Shown here: in pieces, positions 47,556-56,308 of the stretch
How the letters are laid out: each line of letters starts with the position of its first letter
Numbering within the stretch: position 1 is the stretch's first letter
Assembly (NCBI GenBank): GCA_025453675.1
Contig: JALOPW010000001.1
Span: 62,001-126,000 of the forward strand
Length of the DNA: 64,000 nucleotides
DNA from: Methanolinea sp.
GTDB lineage: Archaea; Halobacteriota; Methanomicrobia; Methanomicrobiales; Methanospirillaceae
Direction: 5' to 3'
Made by a program: the position numbers and the translations under genes
Notes under the pieces: generated by a model
What the model saw: the letters and a program-made list of their open reading frames with translations, nothing else
Database searches by the model: none
What the model was told of the DNA's origin: nothing

Positions 47556-50500
47556 ATGATCTCTGTGCTCCTTGTTGATGACGAACCTGCCCTCCTGGAT
47601 ATCGCCCAGATATTCCTTGAAAAGGACAGAAAAATGTCAGTAACCCTTTCAGAATCGGCAAAGGATGCCCTGGTGAAGATGGGGCAGGGGAGTTTTGACA
47701 TTATCATCTCCGATTATGAGATGCCCCAGATGAATGGCATCGAGTTTTTAAAGGCAGTAAAAGCGCAGGGCCTTGATATCCCCTTCATCATCTTTACCGG
47801 ACGAGGCAGGGAGCACGTGGCGATCGAGGCGTTGAACATCGGGGCTTCCTTCTATCTCCAGAAGGGGGGTGATCCCAAGTCGCAGTTTGCAGAGCTTCGC
47901 AACATGATCATGCAGGCGGTACAGCGGAAGAAGGCGGAAGAGGAGGTGCGCCTGAACCAGCGCAGGCTCCAGGCGATGATTGATCTCCACCAGATGTCAG
48001 GCGCGGATTCGAGGGAACTGTGCACCTATGCACTGGAGAAGGCCATCGATCTCACCGGGAGCACCATGGGCTACCTCGCATTCCTGAATGAAGATGAGAC
48101 AATCCTCTCCATGTATGCCTGGTCAAGATCCGCACTGGGCGAATGCAACATCACCGAGAAACAGCTGGTATATCCTGTAGAGAAGACCGGACTCTGGGGG
48201 GAACCAGTCCGCCAGCGCCGCCCGGTGATCATCAATGACTACCTGGCACCCCATCATGCGAAGAAGGGGTACCCACAAGGTCATGTGAAGATCTCCCGGC
48301 ACATGGGTGTCCCGGTGATGGACGGGACCAGGATCGTCATGCTGGCAGGGCTTGGCAACAAGTCAGGCGAGTACTTCGATGACGACATACGGCAGGTCAC
48401 CCACCTCATGGGGGGATTATGGCAGATCCTCAAGCGGAAGAGGATAGAGACCGAACTTGTGGAGAGTGAGAAGAAGTTCCGTTCATACTTCGAACTCCCC
48501 CTTGTCGGCATCGCTATCACCTCGCCCGATATGCACTGGATAACGGCGAACCAGAAACTCTGCCGGATGCTTGGATACCAGATAGAAGAACTGAAGGCCT
48601 TGAGCTGGACCGATCTCACCCCCCCCGAAGACCTCGAGAAAGAGATATCTCAGTATCACAAGGTGCTTTCAGGTGAGAAGGAATCGCATACCCTTGAGAA
48701 GAGGTATGTGAAGAAAGATGGACGGCTCATCGATGTGGAAGTCTCCTCCATGCCTGTCAGGAAGGAGAACGGCGAGGTGGAGTATTTCGTTGCCCTCATA
48801 CAGGACATCTCCCCGCTAGTGCAGGCGAAAGAGGAGTTGCAGGCGTCCAATAACCAGATGGCCGCCACCCTGGAGGAGCTCCGGTCTACCCAGGATTCCA
48901 TGAATGACTACTGCCACCGCCTGGAGAGGGAAGAACTGGCCCTACGCAAGAGCGAGGAGAAGTTCAGGACCATGGTGGAGACGGCCCCGAGCATCCTCAT
49001 CATCACAGATCTCAAGGGCAATTTCACGTATGCCAGCCCCAACACCCATGCATTCACCGGGTATTCCCCCGGGGAGGTGCAGACACTCGGGCTTTCCATG
49101 ATCCACCCTGACGATATGCCCCGGGTCAGGGAACTGGTTGCAGGAGTGTATGAGGAGCAGAAGGGATTGCGGAACCTGGAGTTCCGTGCGGTAAAGAAGA
49201 ATGGGGAGGTGTGGCATGCGTCCAGTTCCCTGGAACCCCTCATTGACGACCAGGGGTCGATGCTGGGTTTTCTCATCCAGACGATGGATATCACTTCACG
49301 GAAAAATGTAGAAGAGGCCCTTAAAAAGAGCGAGGAAAAATTCCGCGAGCTGGTGGAGACCATCAACGACCTGGTCTTCTCCCTTGATGCAGGGGGGGTC
49401 ATCACCTATGCCAGTCCCGCGGTCACCCGTATCTTCGGGTACCAGCCTGATGAGGTGGAAGGCCACCGTTTCATCGAGTACCTGCGTCCTGCGGATGTTC
49501 CAGAGGTCCTGGAAGGCTTCGCTCAATTCCAAAAAGAGCAGGATTCCGGGACATTTACCGTGGAATGGCAGGTAAAGACAAAAGAGGGGGATGAACGCTG
49601 GGTCAGGGTCTCCCTTCGCACGCTCTGGGACGGGGTTCAGTGCTGCGGTTTCACCGGGACTATCACTGATATACACGAACAGAGAAGAGCCAGGGATGAT
49701 CTCCTGGAGCGTGAAGCATTCCTCCAGGGCATCTTCCGGGCCACTCCCGTGGGGATAGGCATAGTACAGAACCGCGTCCTCTCCTGGATCAATGCGTCGG
49801 TCACCCGTATGACCGGGTACTCCCCCGAGGAACTGGAAGGGAAGAGTGCACGGCTGCTCTATCCCAGTGAGGAGGAGTTCACCAGGGTGGGGGAGGAGAA
49901 ATATCCCCTCATGTGGGAGACAGGGGTGGGATCCATTGAGAGCCGCTGGGCCAGGAAGGACGGCACCATTTTCGATGTCCTTCTCAGTTCATCCCCCCTG
50001 ACTCCCGGCGATCGCAACTCCCCCGTCATCTTCACTGTGTCAGATATCACCGACCAGAAGAGCGCAGAGGCTGCTCTCCGGTCCATGGAGCGTAAATACA
50101 GGGAACTGGTTGACAACATTCCGGATATCATCTACACCGCCGACCTGGAGGGGCGGATCACCTTCATGAACCAGGCCGGGCTGGAGGCGTTCGAGGTCAC
50201 GGGGGACGAAGTGGTGGGCCAGCCGTTTGAACCGAACCTTCATCCCGAGGATATTGCGGCAGGGAGAGCGACGTTCGAAGAAATTCTCCGCACCGGGATT
50301 CCGGCAATGAATTTTGAGTGCCGTTTCGTGGCCAGGAGGGGAAAAGGTCGCGTATTCCCGGTGATCAACAATGTGAGTGCCATTAAAGACGAGAATGGCC
50401 ACATAGTCGGGACCAGGGGGATTGCCCTCGATATCACTGGGAAGAAGAAGACAGAGGTGGAGCTGAGAGAGAGGGAGGAGCGCCTTCGGATGATCGCAGA

Positions 50501-51842
50501 ACAGGTTCCCGGGTCACTCTGGACCACCGATACCGATCTCGTGTTCACCTCTTCATACGGTGCAGGACTCATCGATATGGGGCTTGAGATCAACCAGGTC
50601 GTAGGGACGAGAGTGGATCTATTTTACGGGAACCAACCGGGAGCCGATGAGGCGGTTTCAGCACACCAAAGGGCGTTACATGGCGAATCTGTCAGTTATA
50701 CCGCGCAATTCAGGGATCGCATCTACAAAGCCCATTTAGAGCCACTCAGGGGGAATAAAGGAGAGATTATCGGGACCCTGGGGATAGCGTTCGACATCAC
50801 TGACCTGCAGAAAACAGAGGAGGCTCTCATGGAGAGCGAACTTTTGCTCCGCACTTTCATCAATGCGATACCCGAACCAGCCTACCTCGTTGATGCCAGG
50901 GGCCAGATCATCTCGGCAAATGCCGCGTTCTGTCACCTTCATTCGGTCACAGATGCCAAGGCGGCAGTGATGAATGTCTTCACCCTGATCGACGGGGAGA
51001 TGGGTGGAACGATGCAGGGGCGTATGCAGGAGGTTTTTTCAACGGGGAGAGAAGCCCGGTTTGAGATGGCGTATGGGGATCGTGTCTCCCTGATGAATGT
51101 GTATCCCATCAGGGATTCCCAGGGAACCATTACCCGTGCGGCAGTATTCTCCATGGACATTACCGACCAGAAAAAGGCCCAGGATGTGCTCGCCCTTCTG
51201 AATAAGAAGCTCTCTCTCCTCTCCGGCATCACCCGACATGATGCCCTCGGCCGGATTACTATCCTGAAGAGTTATCTGGAGCTGATGATGGAGCAGACCG
51301 ACGATCCCCTCCTCCTCACCTATATCAGAAAGGAAGAACGGGGAGTCAATGCTCTCCAGGATCTCCTGGAATTCACCGAGAGTTACCAGAATGTGGGAAT
51401 GACCTCTCCGTCATGGCAGGACGTGAGCGGGGCCATTCGGGAGAGTGCAGACAGCCAGGATCTCCACCATGTCACCATTTACCTTGACACCCAGGGTCTG
51501 GAACTGTATGCAGATCCCATGCTCGAGAAGGTCTTTTCCTCGCTGATTGAGAATGCCGTCTTGTATGGAGGCACTCTCACCAGGATGACATTCTCCACGA
51601 TGGAGGACGAGGGGGGCCTGCTGCTCATCTGCGAGGATGATGGCGTGGGTGTACCCCACGATCAAAAGGAGACCCTCTTTGCCCTGGGGGTGGGGCAGAA
51701 CACGGGGTATGGGCTGTTCCTTGTCAGGGAGGTGCTCTCCATCACCGGGTTCTCCATCCACGAGACCGGCGAACCAGGGAAAGGGGCCCGGTTTGAGATC
51801 CGCGTCCCCCAAGGTGCATTCCGGTTTTCCGAATCCCGTTAA
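47556..51842 (+). CDS. Response-regulator receiver + GAF + multi-PAS sensor histidine kinase (1428 aa)
   Basis: N-terminal SVLLVDDEPALLDIAQIFLE...IISDYEMPQMNGIEFL; GAF-like block; repeated PAS/PAC; ITRHDALGRITILKSYLELM; ENAVLYGG, EDDGVGVP, GYGLFLVREVL. Confidence 0.93.
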   Translation: MISVLLVDDEPALLDIAQIFLEKDRKMSVTLSESAKDALVKMGQGSFDIIISDYEMPQMNGIEFLKAVKAQGLDIPFIIFTGRGREHVAIEALNIGASFYLQKGGDPKSQFAELRNMIMQAVQRKKAEEEVRLNQRRLQAMIDLHQMSGADSRELCTYALEKAIDLTGSTMGYLAFLNEDETILSMYAWSRSALGECNITEKQLVYPVEKTGLWGEPVRQRRPVIINDYLAPHHAKKGYPQGHVKISRHMGVPVMDGTRIVMLAGLGNKSGEYFDDDIRQVTHLMGGLWQILKRKRIETELVESEKKFRSYFELPLVGIAITSPDMHWITANQKLCRMLGYQIEELKALSWTDLTPPEDLEKEISQYHKVLSGEKESHTLEKRYVKKDGRLIDVEVSSMPVRKENGEVEYFVALIQDISPLVQAKEELQASNNQMAATLEELRSTQDSMNDYCHRLEREELALRKSEEKFRTMVETAPSILIITDLKGNFTYASPNTHAFTGYSPGEVQTLGLSMIHPDDMPRVRELVAGVYEEQKGLRNLEFRAVKKNGEVWHASSSLEPLIDDQGSMLGFLIQTMDITSRKNVEEALKKSEEKFRELVETINDLVFSLDAGGVITYASPAVTRIFGYQPDEVEGHRFIEYLRPADVPEVLEGFAQFQKEQDSGTFTVEWQVKTKEGDERWVRVSLRTLWDGVQCCGFTGTITDIHEQRRARDDLLEREAFLQGIFRATPVGIGIVQNRVLSWINASVTRMTGYSPEELEGKSARLLYPSEEEFTRVGEEKYPLMWETGVGSIESRWARKDGTIFDVLLSSSPLTPGDRNSPVIFTVSDITDQKSAEAALRSMERKYRELVDNIPDIIYTADLEGRITFMNQAGLEAFEVTGDEVVGQPFEPNLHPEDIAAGRATFEEILRTGIPAMNFECRFVARRGKGRVFPVINNVSAIKDENGHIVGTRGIALDITGKKKTEVELREREERLRMIAEQVPGSLWTTDTDLVFTSSYGAGLIDMGLEINQVVGTRVDLFYGNQPGADEAVSAHQRALHGESVSYTAQFRDRIYKAHLEPLRGNKGEIIGTLGIAFDITDLQKTEEALMESELLLRTFINAIPEPAYLVDARGQIISANAAFCHLHSVTDAKAAVMNVFTLIDGEMGGTMQGRMQEVFSTGREARFEMAYGDRVSLMNVYPIRDSQGTITRAAVFSMDITDQKKAQDVLALLNKKLSLLSGITRHDALGRITILKSYLELMMEQTDDPLLLTYIRKEERGVNALQDLLEFTESYQNVGMTSPSWQDVSGAIRESADSQDLHHVTIYLDTQGLELYADPMLEKVFSSLIENAVLYGGTLTRMTFSTMEDEGGLLLICEDDGVGVPHDQKETLFALGVGQNTGYGLFLVREVLSITGFSIHETGEPGKGARFEIRVPQGAFRFSESR

Positions 51843-52100
51843 GGAGATTGCTCATTCCCTACATCCCGCGATTTGCGGAAAATGACCCATGAAGGATATC
51901 CCGGAATGGTGGGTCTGCAATCCCGTGCGCTTTCTGATTCCCTGTGGGGCAAGCGATCATTTCTCCACATGATGGAGGGTGGAGGATTGCTCCTCTACCT
52001 TTCAGCACAGTATTGGAACAGCAGTCCGGTGGATGCACCTTGAGCCTTGAATACATCGATCGCCGATTCAACCCATCCAAAAAACTACATGATCCTCTCT

Positions 52101-52143
52101 GAAATGCACGCATATGCATTCGTGAAAACGGCACAGCCATTTT
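52101..52143 (-). repeat. Dispersed palindromic repeat copy, reverse orientation
   Basis: cacgcatatgcattcgtgaaaacggcacagccatttt matches RC of 47386-47435. Confidence 0.8.
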
Positions 52144-52146
52144 GGC

Positions 52147-52215
52147 ATGAAAACCGCATCCGCGGTTTTCATCAGGGGGGCATGTGACCCGACGGTCTCA
52201 TGTGCGTGTCATTCG
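52147..52215 (+). repeat. Degenerate forward copy with hairpin ATGAAAACCGC-ATCC-GCGGTTTTCAT
   Basis: 11-bp perfect stem at 52147-52172, then a catgtg...atgtgcgtgtcattcgaaa tail resembling the reference tail. Confidence 0.6.
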
Positions 52216-52247
52216 AAAAAAGTGAAGAGTGATGAATGGAGAAAGAT

Positions 52248-52694
52248 TCAGGCCCTGAATTCCAGAACCTGATCATAGATCCGGTATCTCTCACCGTTCA
52301 TCATCCTTGCAGAGACGATCACCCGGTCTATTGCGGTGGTGCCCGTAACCTCCATGAAGTCACCGATTGCAGGTGTACTGATACTGGCGGTCCCGATGGT
52401 ACCATCCGCGCGGATGACCTCTGCATCGAGGGAGGAGACCAGCCGCATACCCTGCCCTCCCCTGAATTCAACCCTGATGACAGGGTTTGGGGAGAAAGTG
52501 CCCCTGGTCACTGTGACCAGGACCCTGTACTCTGCGGGAACCGTATCTGTCGGCCCTGGAACCAGGTCAGGAGCCGGCATTGTCGGGGTGGGCGGGGTAG
52601 GAAGGGGGGTAACCTGCGTCTCTGGTTGCGTGCATCCGGAGAAGAGAACCAGGCTGCAGAGGATCAGGACAGAGATGAGGATAGGGATTCTCAT
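52248..52694 (-). CDS. Secreted lipoprotein of unknown function
   Basis: MRIPILISVLILCSLVLFSGCTQPETQ lipobox followed by Pro/Thr-rich linker. Confidence 0.8.
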   Translation of the reverse strand: MRIPILISVLILCSLVLFSGCTQPETQVTPLPTPPTPTMPAPDLVPGPTDTVPAEYRVLVTVTRGTFSPNPVIRVEFRGGQGMRLVSSLDAEVIRADGTIGTASISTPAIGDFMEVTGTTAIDRVIVSARMMNGERYRIYDQVLEFRA

Positions 52695-52955
52695 GCCATG
52701 GGGTATGCACCCGGGTTTTTAAAAAAGGTTGCTCTCAGGGATTACCGGCATTCCAGAGGGATAACCTGCACCATTCCCATCTTCATATCAGGGAGTTACA
52801 GGGGAGAAGAAGAACAGTATTCTCTTTGTAACACATGCATACAAGAAGAAAAATGCAGGGAATTTTTTGTATCCAGCCGTTTTAAACCCCGTGCCCGGGT
52901 AAAGAGTATACTCCGTGAAAACAAGAATGATTCATTTCGCAACCGGCTCGACGCA

Positions 52956-52978
52956 TGAAAATGCCGGAGGCATTTTCA
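52956..52978. repeat. Hairpin repeat TGAAAATGCC-GGA-GGCATTTTCA
   Basis: Perfect 10-bp stem; same family core. Confidence 0.75.
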
Positions 52979-53005
52979 AATGTTAAAATAATCACGATAA
53001 TGCGA

Positions 53006-53161
53006 TTAAACCTCTTCCACGTCCTCGGATTGGCATGAAGGACACATGGGGTGCCGTCCCACACCCTTAAACTTCTCCCCGCAGTCCCTGCACTTGTAAT
53101 TCTTCCCTTTCACCCTTTCTGGAGGGACATCCATGTCAACCGGGCCTCCGACTGTGCACAT
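53006..53161 (-). CDS. Small zinc-ribbon protein (51 aa; below ORF track cutoff)
   Basis: Manual translation: MCTVGGPVDMDVPPERVKGKNYKCRDCGEKFKGVGRHPMCPSCQSEDVEEV*. Confidence 0.8.
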   Translation of the reverse strand: MCTVGGPVDMDVPPERVKGKNYKCRDCGEKFKGVGRHPMCPSCQSEDVEEV

Positions 53162-53266
53162 GCTCGTTTCACCTCACTAGGAGGGATGGAGAGGACAGGA
53201 TATAAGATTAACCCTTGGTGTTTCTGTGAATTCTGTGATTTTTTTTATAAAAACGGGTGAATGGAA

Positions 53267-54058
53267 TCAGACTGGATCCCTGAACAGGATCCCCACCATG
53301 ATCAGTATTCCAACCAGGTAAAGGCTATTCAGAGGTGCGGTAGTGGGGGCAGGAACCAGTGTCTCCACTCCAGGGAGGGTTTGCAGGGTGGTGGGTATAG
53401 GGGTAGTTCCCGGAGTAACGGCAGGTGAGAGAGTCCGCGTGAAACTGATGCGATCACCGGCCGCAAGGGTGATTGCTCCCTGTTCAGGTATGTAACCCTG
53501 CTTTTCGAGTTGAACCACATACTCACCCGGGGCCAGGTTCTCGAACACACGCGGACTGTCTCCGGAATATTTGCCATTCAGGTATATCGCGGCATCTTCC
53601 GGGTCCGATGCAACATCGAGGGAGCCGGTTGTCACTGCCCGTGTGAGGAGTACCTCGATTTCGGCATAGTTCACCCCGGAGAGGGCATTCGCCGCGACAG
53701 GTTGTGTCGAGACATACACGATATGGCTTCCGGGAGCCAGGCCCCCCGAAACCCTCCCCGTATTCCAGGTATATGCCCACCGCTCGTTCTCGACCATGAC
53801 CTGTGTGAACGTATCCGGGTTCCCGGTGACTACCGGAGCGTTGCTGTTGTCCATGCGTGCCCCGTTCGGAGGCATGCCAGGCCCGGTCACGAAGAGGTAG
53901 ACGGTGTCCACCAGCTGCACCGTGCCATTCAGGGGGATTGTGTCCCCGATAGTGGCGGTGATGGTCTTCGCAGAGCCGACCCCGCACAGGGCAGAGGAGA
54001 ACAGCAACAGGATGGCGAGGAAGACCATGACAGGCCGATTCGTTTCTTGGATGGTCAT
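53267..54058 (-). CDS. PEGA-domain surface protein
   Basis: Signal peptide; GSLDVASDPEDAAIYLNGKYSGDSPRVFENLAPGEYVVQLEKQGY; C-terminal TM. Confidence 0.85.
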   Translation of the reverse strand: MTIQETNRPVMVFLAILLLFSSALCGVGSAKTITATIGDTIPLNGTVQLVDTVYLFVTGPGMPPNGARMDNSNAPVVTGNPDTFTQVMVENERWAYTWNTGRVSGGLAPGSHIVYVSTQPVAANALSGVNYAEIEVLLTRAVTTGSLDVASDPEDAAIYLNGKYSGDSPRVFENLAPGEYVVQLEKQGYIPEQGAITLAAGDRISFTRTLSPAVTPGTTPIPTTLQTLPGVETLVPAPTTAPLNSLYLVGILIMVGILFRDPV

Positions 54059-54137
54059 ATATTCCCCTGTGATGTGTAGGGCTATGAATGGTGGTGTTCG
54101 GGGGAGTGATCCCAGAAAGAGGTGCGGCTGATTGGGT

Positions 54138-54266
54138 TCACAGGGGCCACCTGTTCCTGGCTATGGCCCTTTTCCACGCCTTATAGGAGTTTGCGAAGAT
54201 ACCTGCCGCTCCAGGCTTCTCCCTGTACTTCTGGATGAGCATTGCCTGGTACGGGTTGATCGCCAT
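54138..54266 (-). CDS. Small basic protein MAINPYQAMLIQKYREKPGAAGIFANSYKAWKRAIARNRWPL
   Basis: 42-aa ORF with ordinary protein-like composition within a longer ORF. Confidence 0.4.
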   Translation of the reverse strand: MAINPYQAMLIQKYREKPGAAGIFANSYKAWKRAIARNRWPL

Positions 54267-54322
54267 AAAAAGAAGTGTTGAATTCAACAAGATAGATAAC
54301 TTCCGGGAAAGATGGTAAAAAA

Positions 54323-54982
54323 TCACCTTGAGAGTGTGCTTGCCAGCATACCCTCGGGGGTATAGAGAAAGGCCGTGTCACCTGTATCGTCCCACATCTC
54401 CTCCGGCCAATAGAGGTGGAAGTCTGATGGAGTGCCCCCCATCCCGGAATGAATGGTCACCACGCTGTAGGGTTGAAGGATGAAGGTAAAGAACGAGCCG
54501 CCTTCCAGCGGATAGTCGATGAAGGTGATACTCTTTCCATCCCTGTTGCTGATCTTCCAGCCGGTCATAGGAACCCGGGTACTCCCCGTGTTGGTGATCT
54601 TTACGTAGTCTTCTTCCAGGTTCAGGTCACTTAAATACACAGGAGAGAGGGTTCCATCTGGTGTGGGCAGGGGTGCAGGGGTAGGAAGTGGAGAGACAGA
54701 GCCAGATGGAGTCGGAAACGACCTCTGTGCGGAGGCTGTTTTGTTTTTCATCTCCCTCCAGTTCAGCCGGTTCTGCTCTATGTTGCGTTTTCCCGGGATA
54801 TCGGGCACACTGAACCGGTTTTTTAGGGTCTCCACATTCAGTCCTTTTTGAATAGATTGCATCCCAATTGCCGGTATCCCCTCAGCAGGGGTGCTTATCA
54901 GGCTATCTGCAGCCACCAGTTGTACCATGGGGACACAGGCAAACACGGTGATAGCCAGTATCATCATGATCTTCTCTCTCAT
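54323..54982 (-). CDS. Secreted lamin-tail-domain (LTD) protein
   Basis: Signal peptide; LSPVYLSDLNLEEDYVKITNTGSTRVPMTGWKISNRDGKSITF. Confidence 0.8.
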   Translation of the reverse strand: MREKIMMILAITVFACVPMVQLVAADSLISTPAEGIPAIGMQSIQKGLNVETLKNRFSVPDIPGKRNIEQNRLNWREMKNKTASAQRSFPTPSGSVSPLPTPAPLPTPDGTLSPVYLSDLNLEEDYVKITNTGSTRVPMTGWKISNRDGKSITFIDYPLEGGSFFTFILQPYSVVTIHSGMGGTPSDFHLYWPEEMWDDTGDTAFLYTPEGMLASTLSR

Positions 54983-55075
54983 CTCAACGCTCCTCTGCAC
55001 TGGTGGAAGGAATTCATTTAAAAAATAGCTGGATACTCCAGGTTCAAGGCCGGGAGAACTCCCCAATATGGCGAT

Positions 55076-56308
55076 TCACTTGTCCCACGTCATGACCCTG
55101 TGTACCAAAGAAGCGGCAGGGGTCCTCTTCAGGGAAATAGCACCTTCGGTGCACATCTCGTGACAGCAGTAACAGCGTATGCACGTGCGAAGGCGGATAA
55201 GGGCATGACCACCTGAGATGGTGATGGCCCGGGCGGGGCAGATTGTCGCGCACTTTCCGCACCCGGTGCATCTGACAGTCTCCACCACTGGCCGCAGCCC
55301 ATACGCCCTTCCCAGCCGGTGCATCGCCCGAAAAAGGGGAGATATCCGCATTCCCCTATGGCTCCCCATATAGGTCCCCGGCTTCCTGATATCAGCACCG
55401 GTGTAAGCCGACAGGGGATCCCCCCGGAGATCCAGGTCACTCCCGTCGGGAGCACAGAGTCCGCGTTCAATGGCACACTTCAGGTAGGGGACATCCCGGG
55501 GCTCAAGGGACATGATTCTGCACAGGACCATGTCCAGCGCCAGAGGGCTTGGACTGACCAGGATGACCCCCAGATGCCTGGGGGTGCCAGATGTGGGGCC
55601 GTCCCCTTCCATGACCAGGATGGCATCTGCAACCTGGAGGGTGGGTTTTACCAGGAGGTTCAGGTCGATCAGCATATCCCCGAACCTCTCCCCGGTCTGG
55701 AACCGGGAGTGGAAAAGTGGTTTTTCCAGGCCTGGGATGAGCCCAAAGAGATTCTTGGTGGCGCCGGTTAGGAGCATCAGGACATGGGTCTTCGCCTTCG
55801 AGACCACTATGATGTGATCAGAGGAGATGGAGGGTGCAATAAGGGGGAATTCTTTACAGACCTTCCCCTCCATGAATTTCACCGTGGCAAAACCCGTATC
55901 CAGGTTCAGGACACAACCGGGATCCAGGGCAAGGTCCTGGTATCCTGCTCCATGGTACTGTTTCAACAGGTTCTTTGGGGTGTAGCGGATTCCCGCACCT
56001 GGGCTGTCGGCGAGGGTGACTGTACATCCATGTTCATTCAGGAGTCTTATGATCGCCCCCATCACGGCGGGGTGGGTGCATACCGCCCGTTCGGGAGGAA
56101 GTCCCTGCAGGAGGTTGGGTTTTGCCAGCACACGAGTTCCAGGGGTTATGAAGGCATCCAGCCCCCCTAACAGGAAGATAGCCCGGGCGAGTGCATCGTA
56201 GACATGGTCCGGCTGGTAATCTGCACATGCCACCAGTGCCACAGGAATTCTGGCATCCTCCATGCCCGGGTGAGCAGCATGCATATTCTCATTCACCTGA
56301 CGTGCCAT
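55076..56308 (-). CDS. DUF362 domain protein with C-terminal 2x[4Fe-4S] ferredoxin
   Basis: TLADSPGAGIRYTPKNLLKQ; VSKAKTHVLMLLTGATKNLFGLIPGLEK; CTGCGKCATICPARAI...CIRCYCCHEMCTEGAI. Confidence 0.92.
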   Translation of the reverse strand: MARQVNENMHAAHPGMEDARIPVALVACADYQPDHVYDALARAIFLLGGLDAFITPGTRVLAKPNLLQGLPPERAVCTHPAVMGAIIRLLNEHGCTVTLADSPGAGIRYTPKNLLKQYHGAGYQDLALDPGCVLNLDTGFATVKFMEGKVCKEFPLIAPSISSDHIIVVSKAKTHVLMLLTGATKNLFGLIPGLEKPLFHSRFQTGERFGDMLIDLNLLVKPTLQVADAILVMEGDGPTSGTPRHLGVILVSPSPLALDMVLCRIMSLEPRDVPYLKCAIERGLCAPDGSDLDLRGDPLSAYTGADIRKPGTYMGSHRGMRISPLFRAMHRLGRAYGLRPVVETVRCTGCGKCATICPARAITISGGHALIRLRTCIRCYCCHEMCTEGAISLKRTPAASLVHRVMTWDK

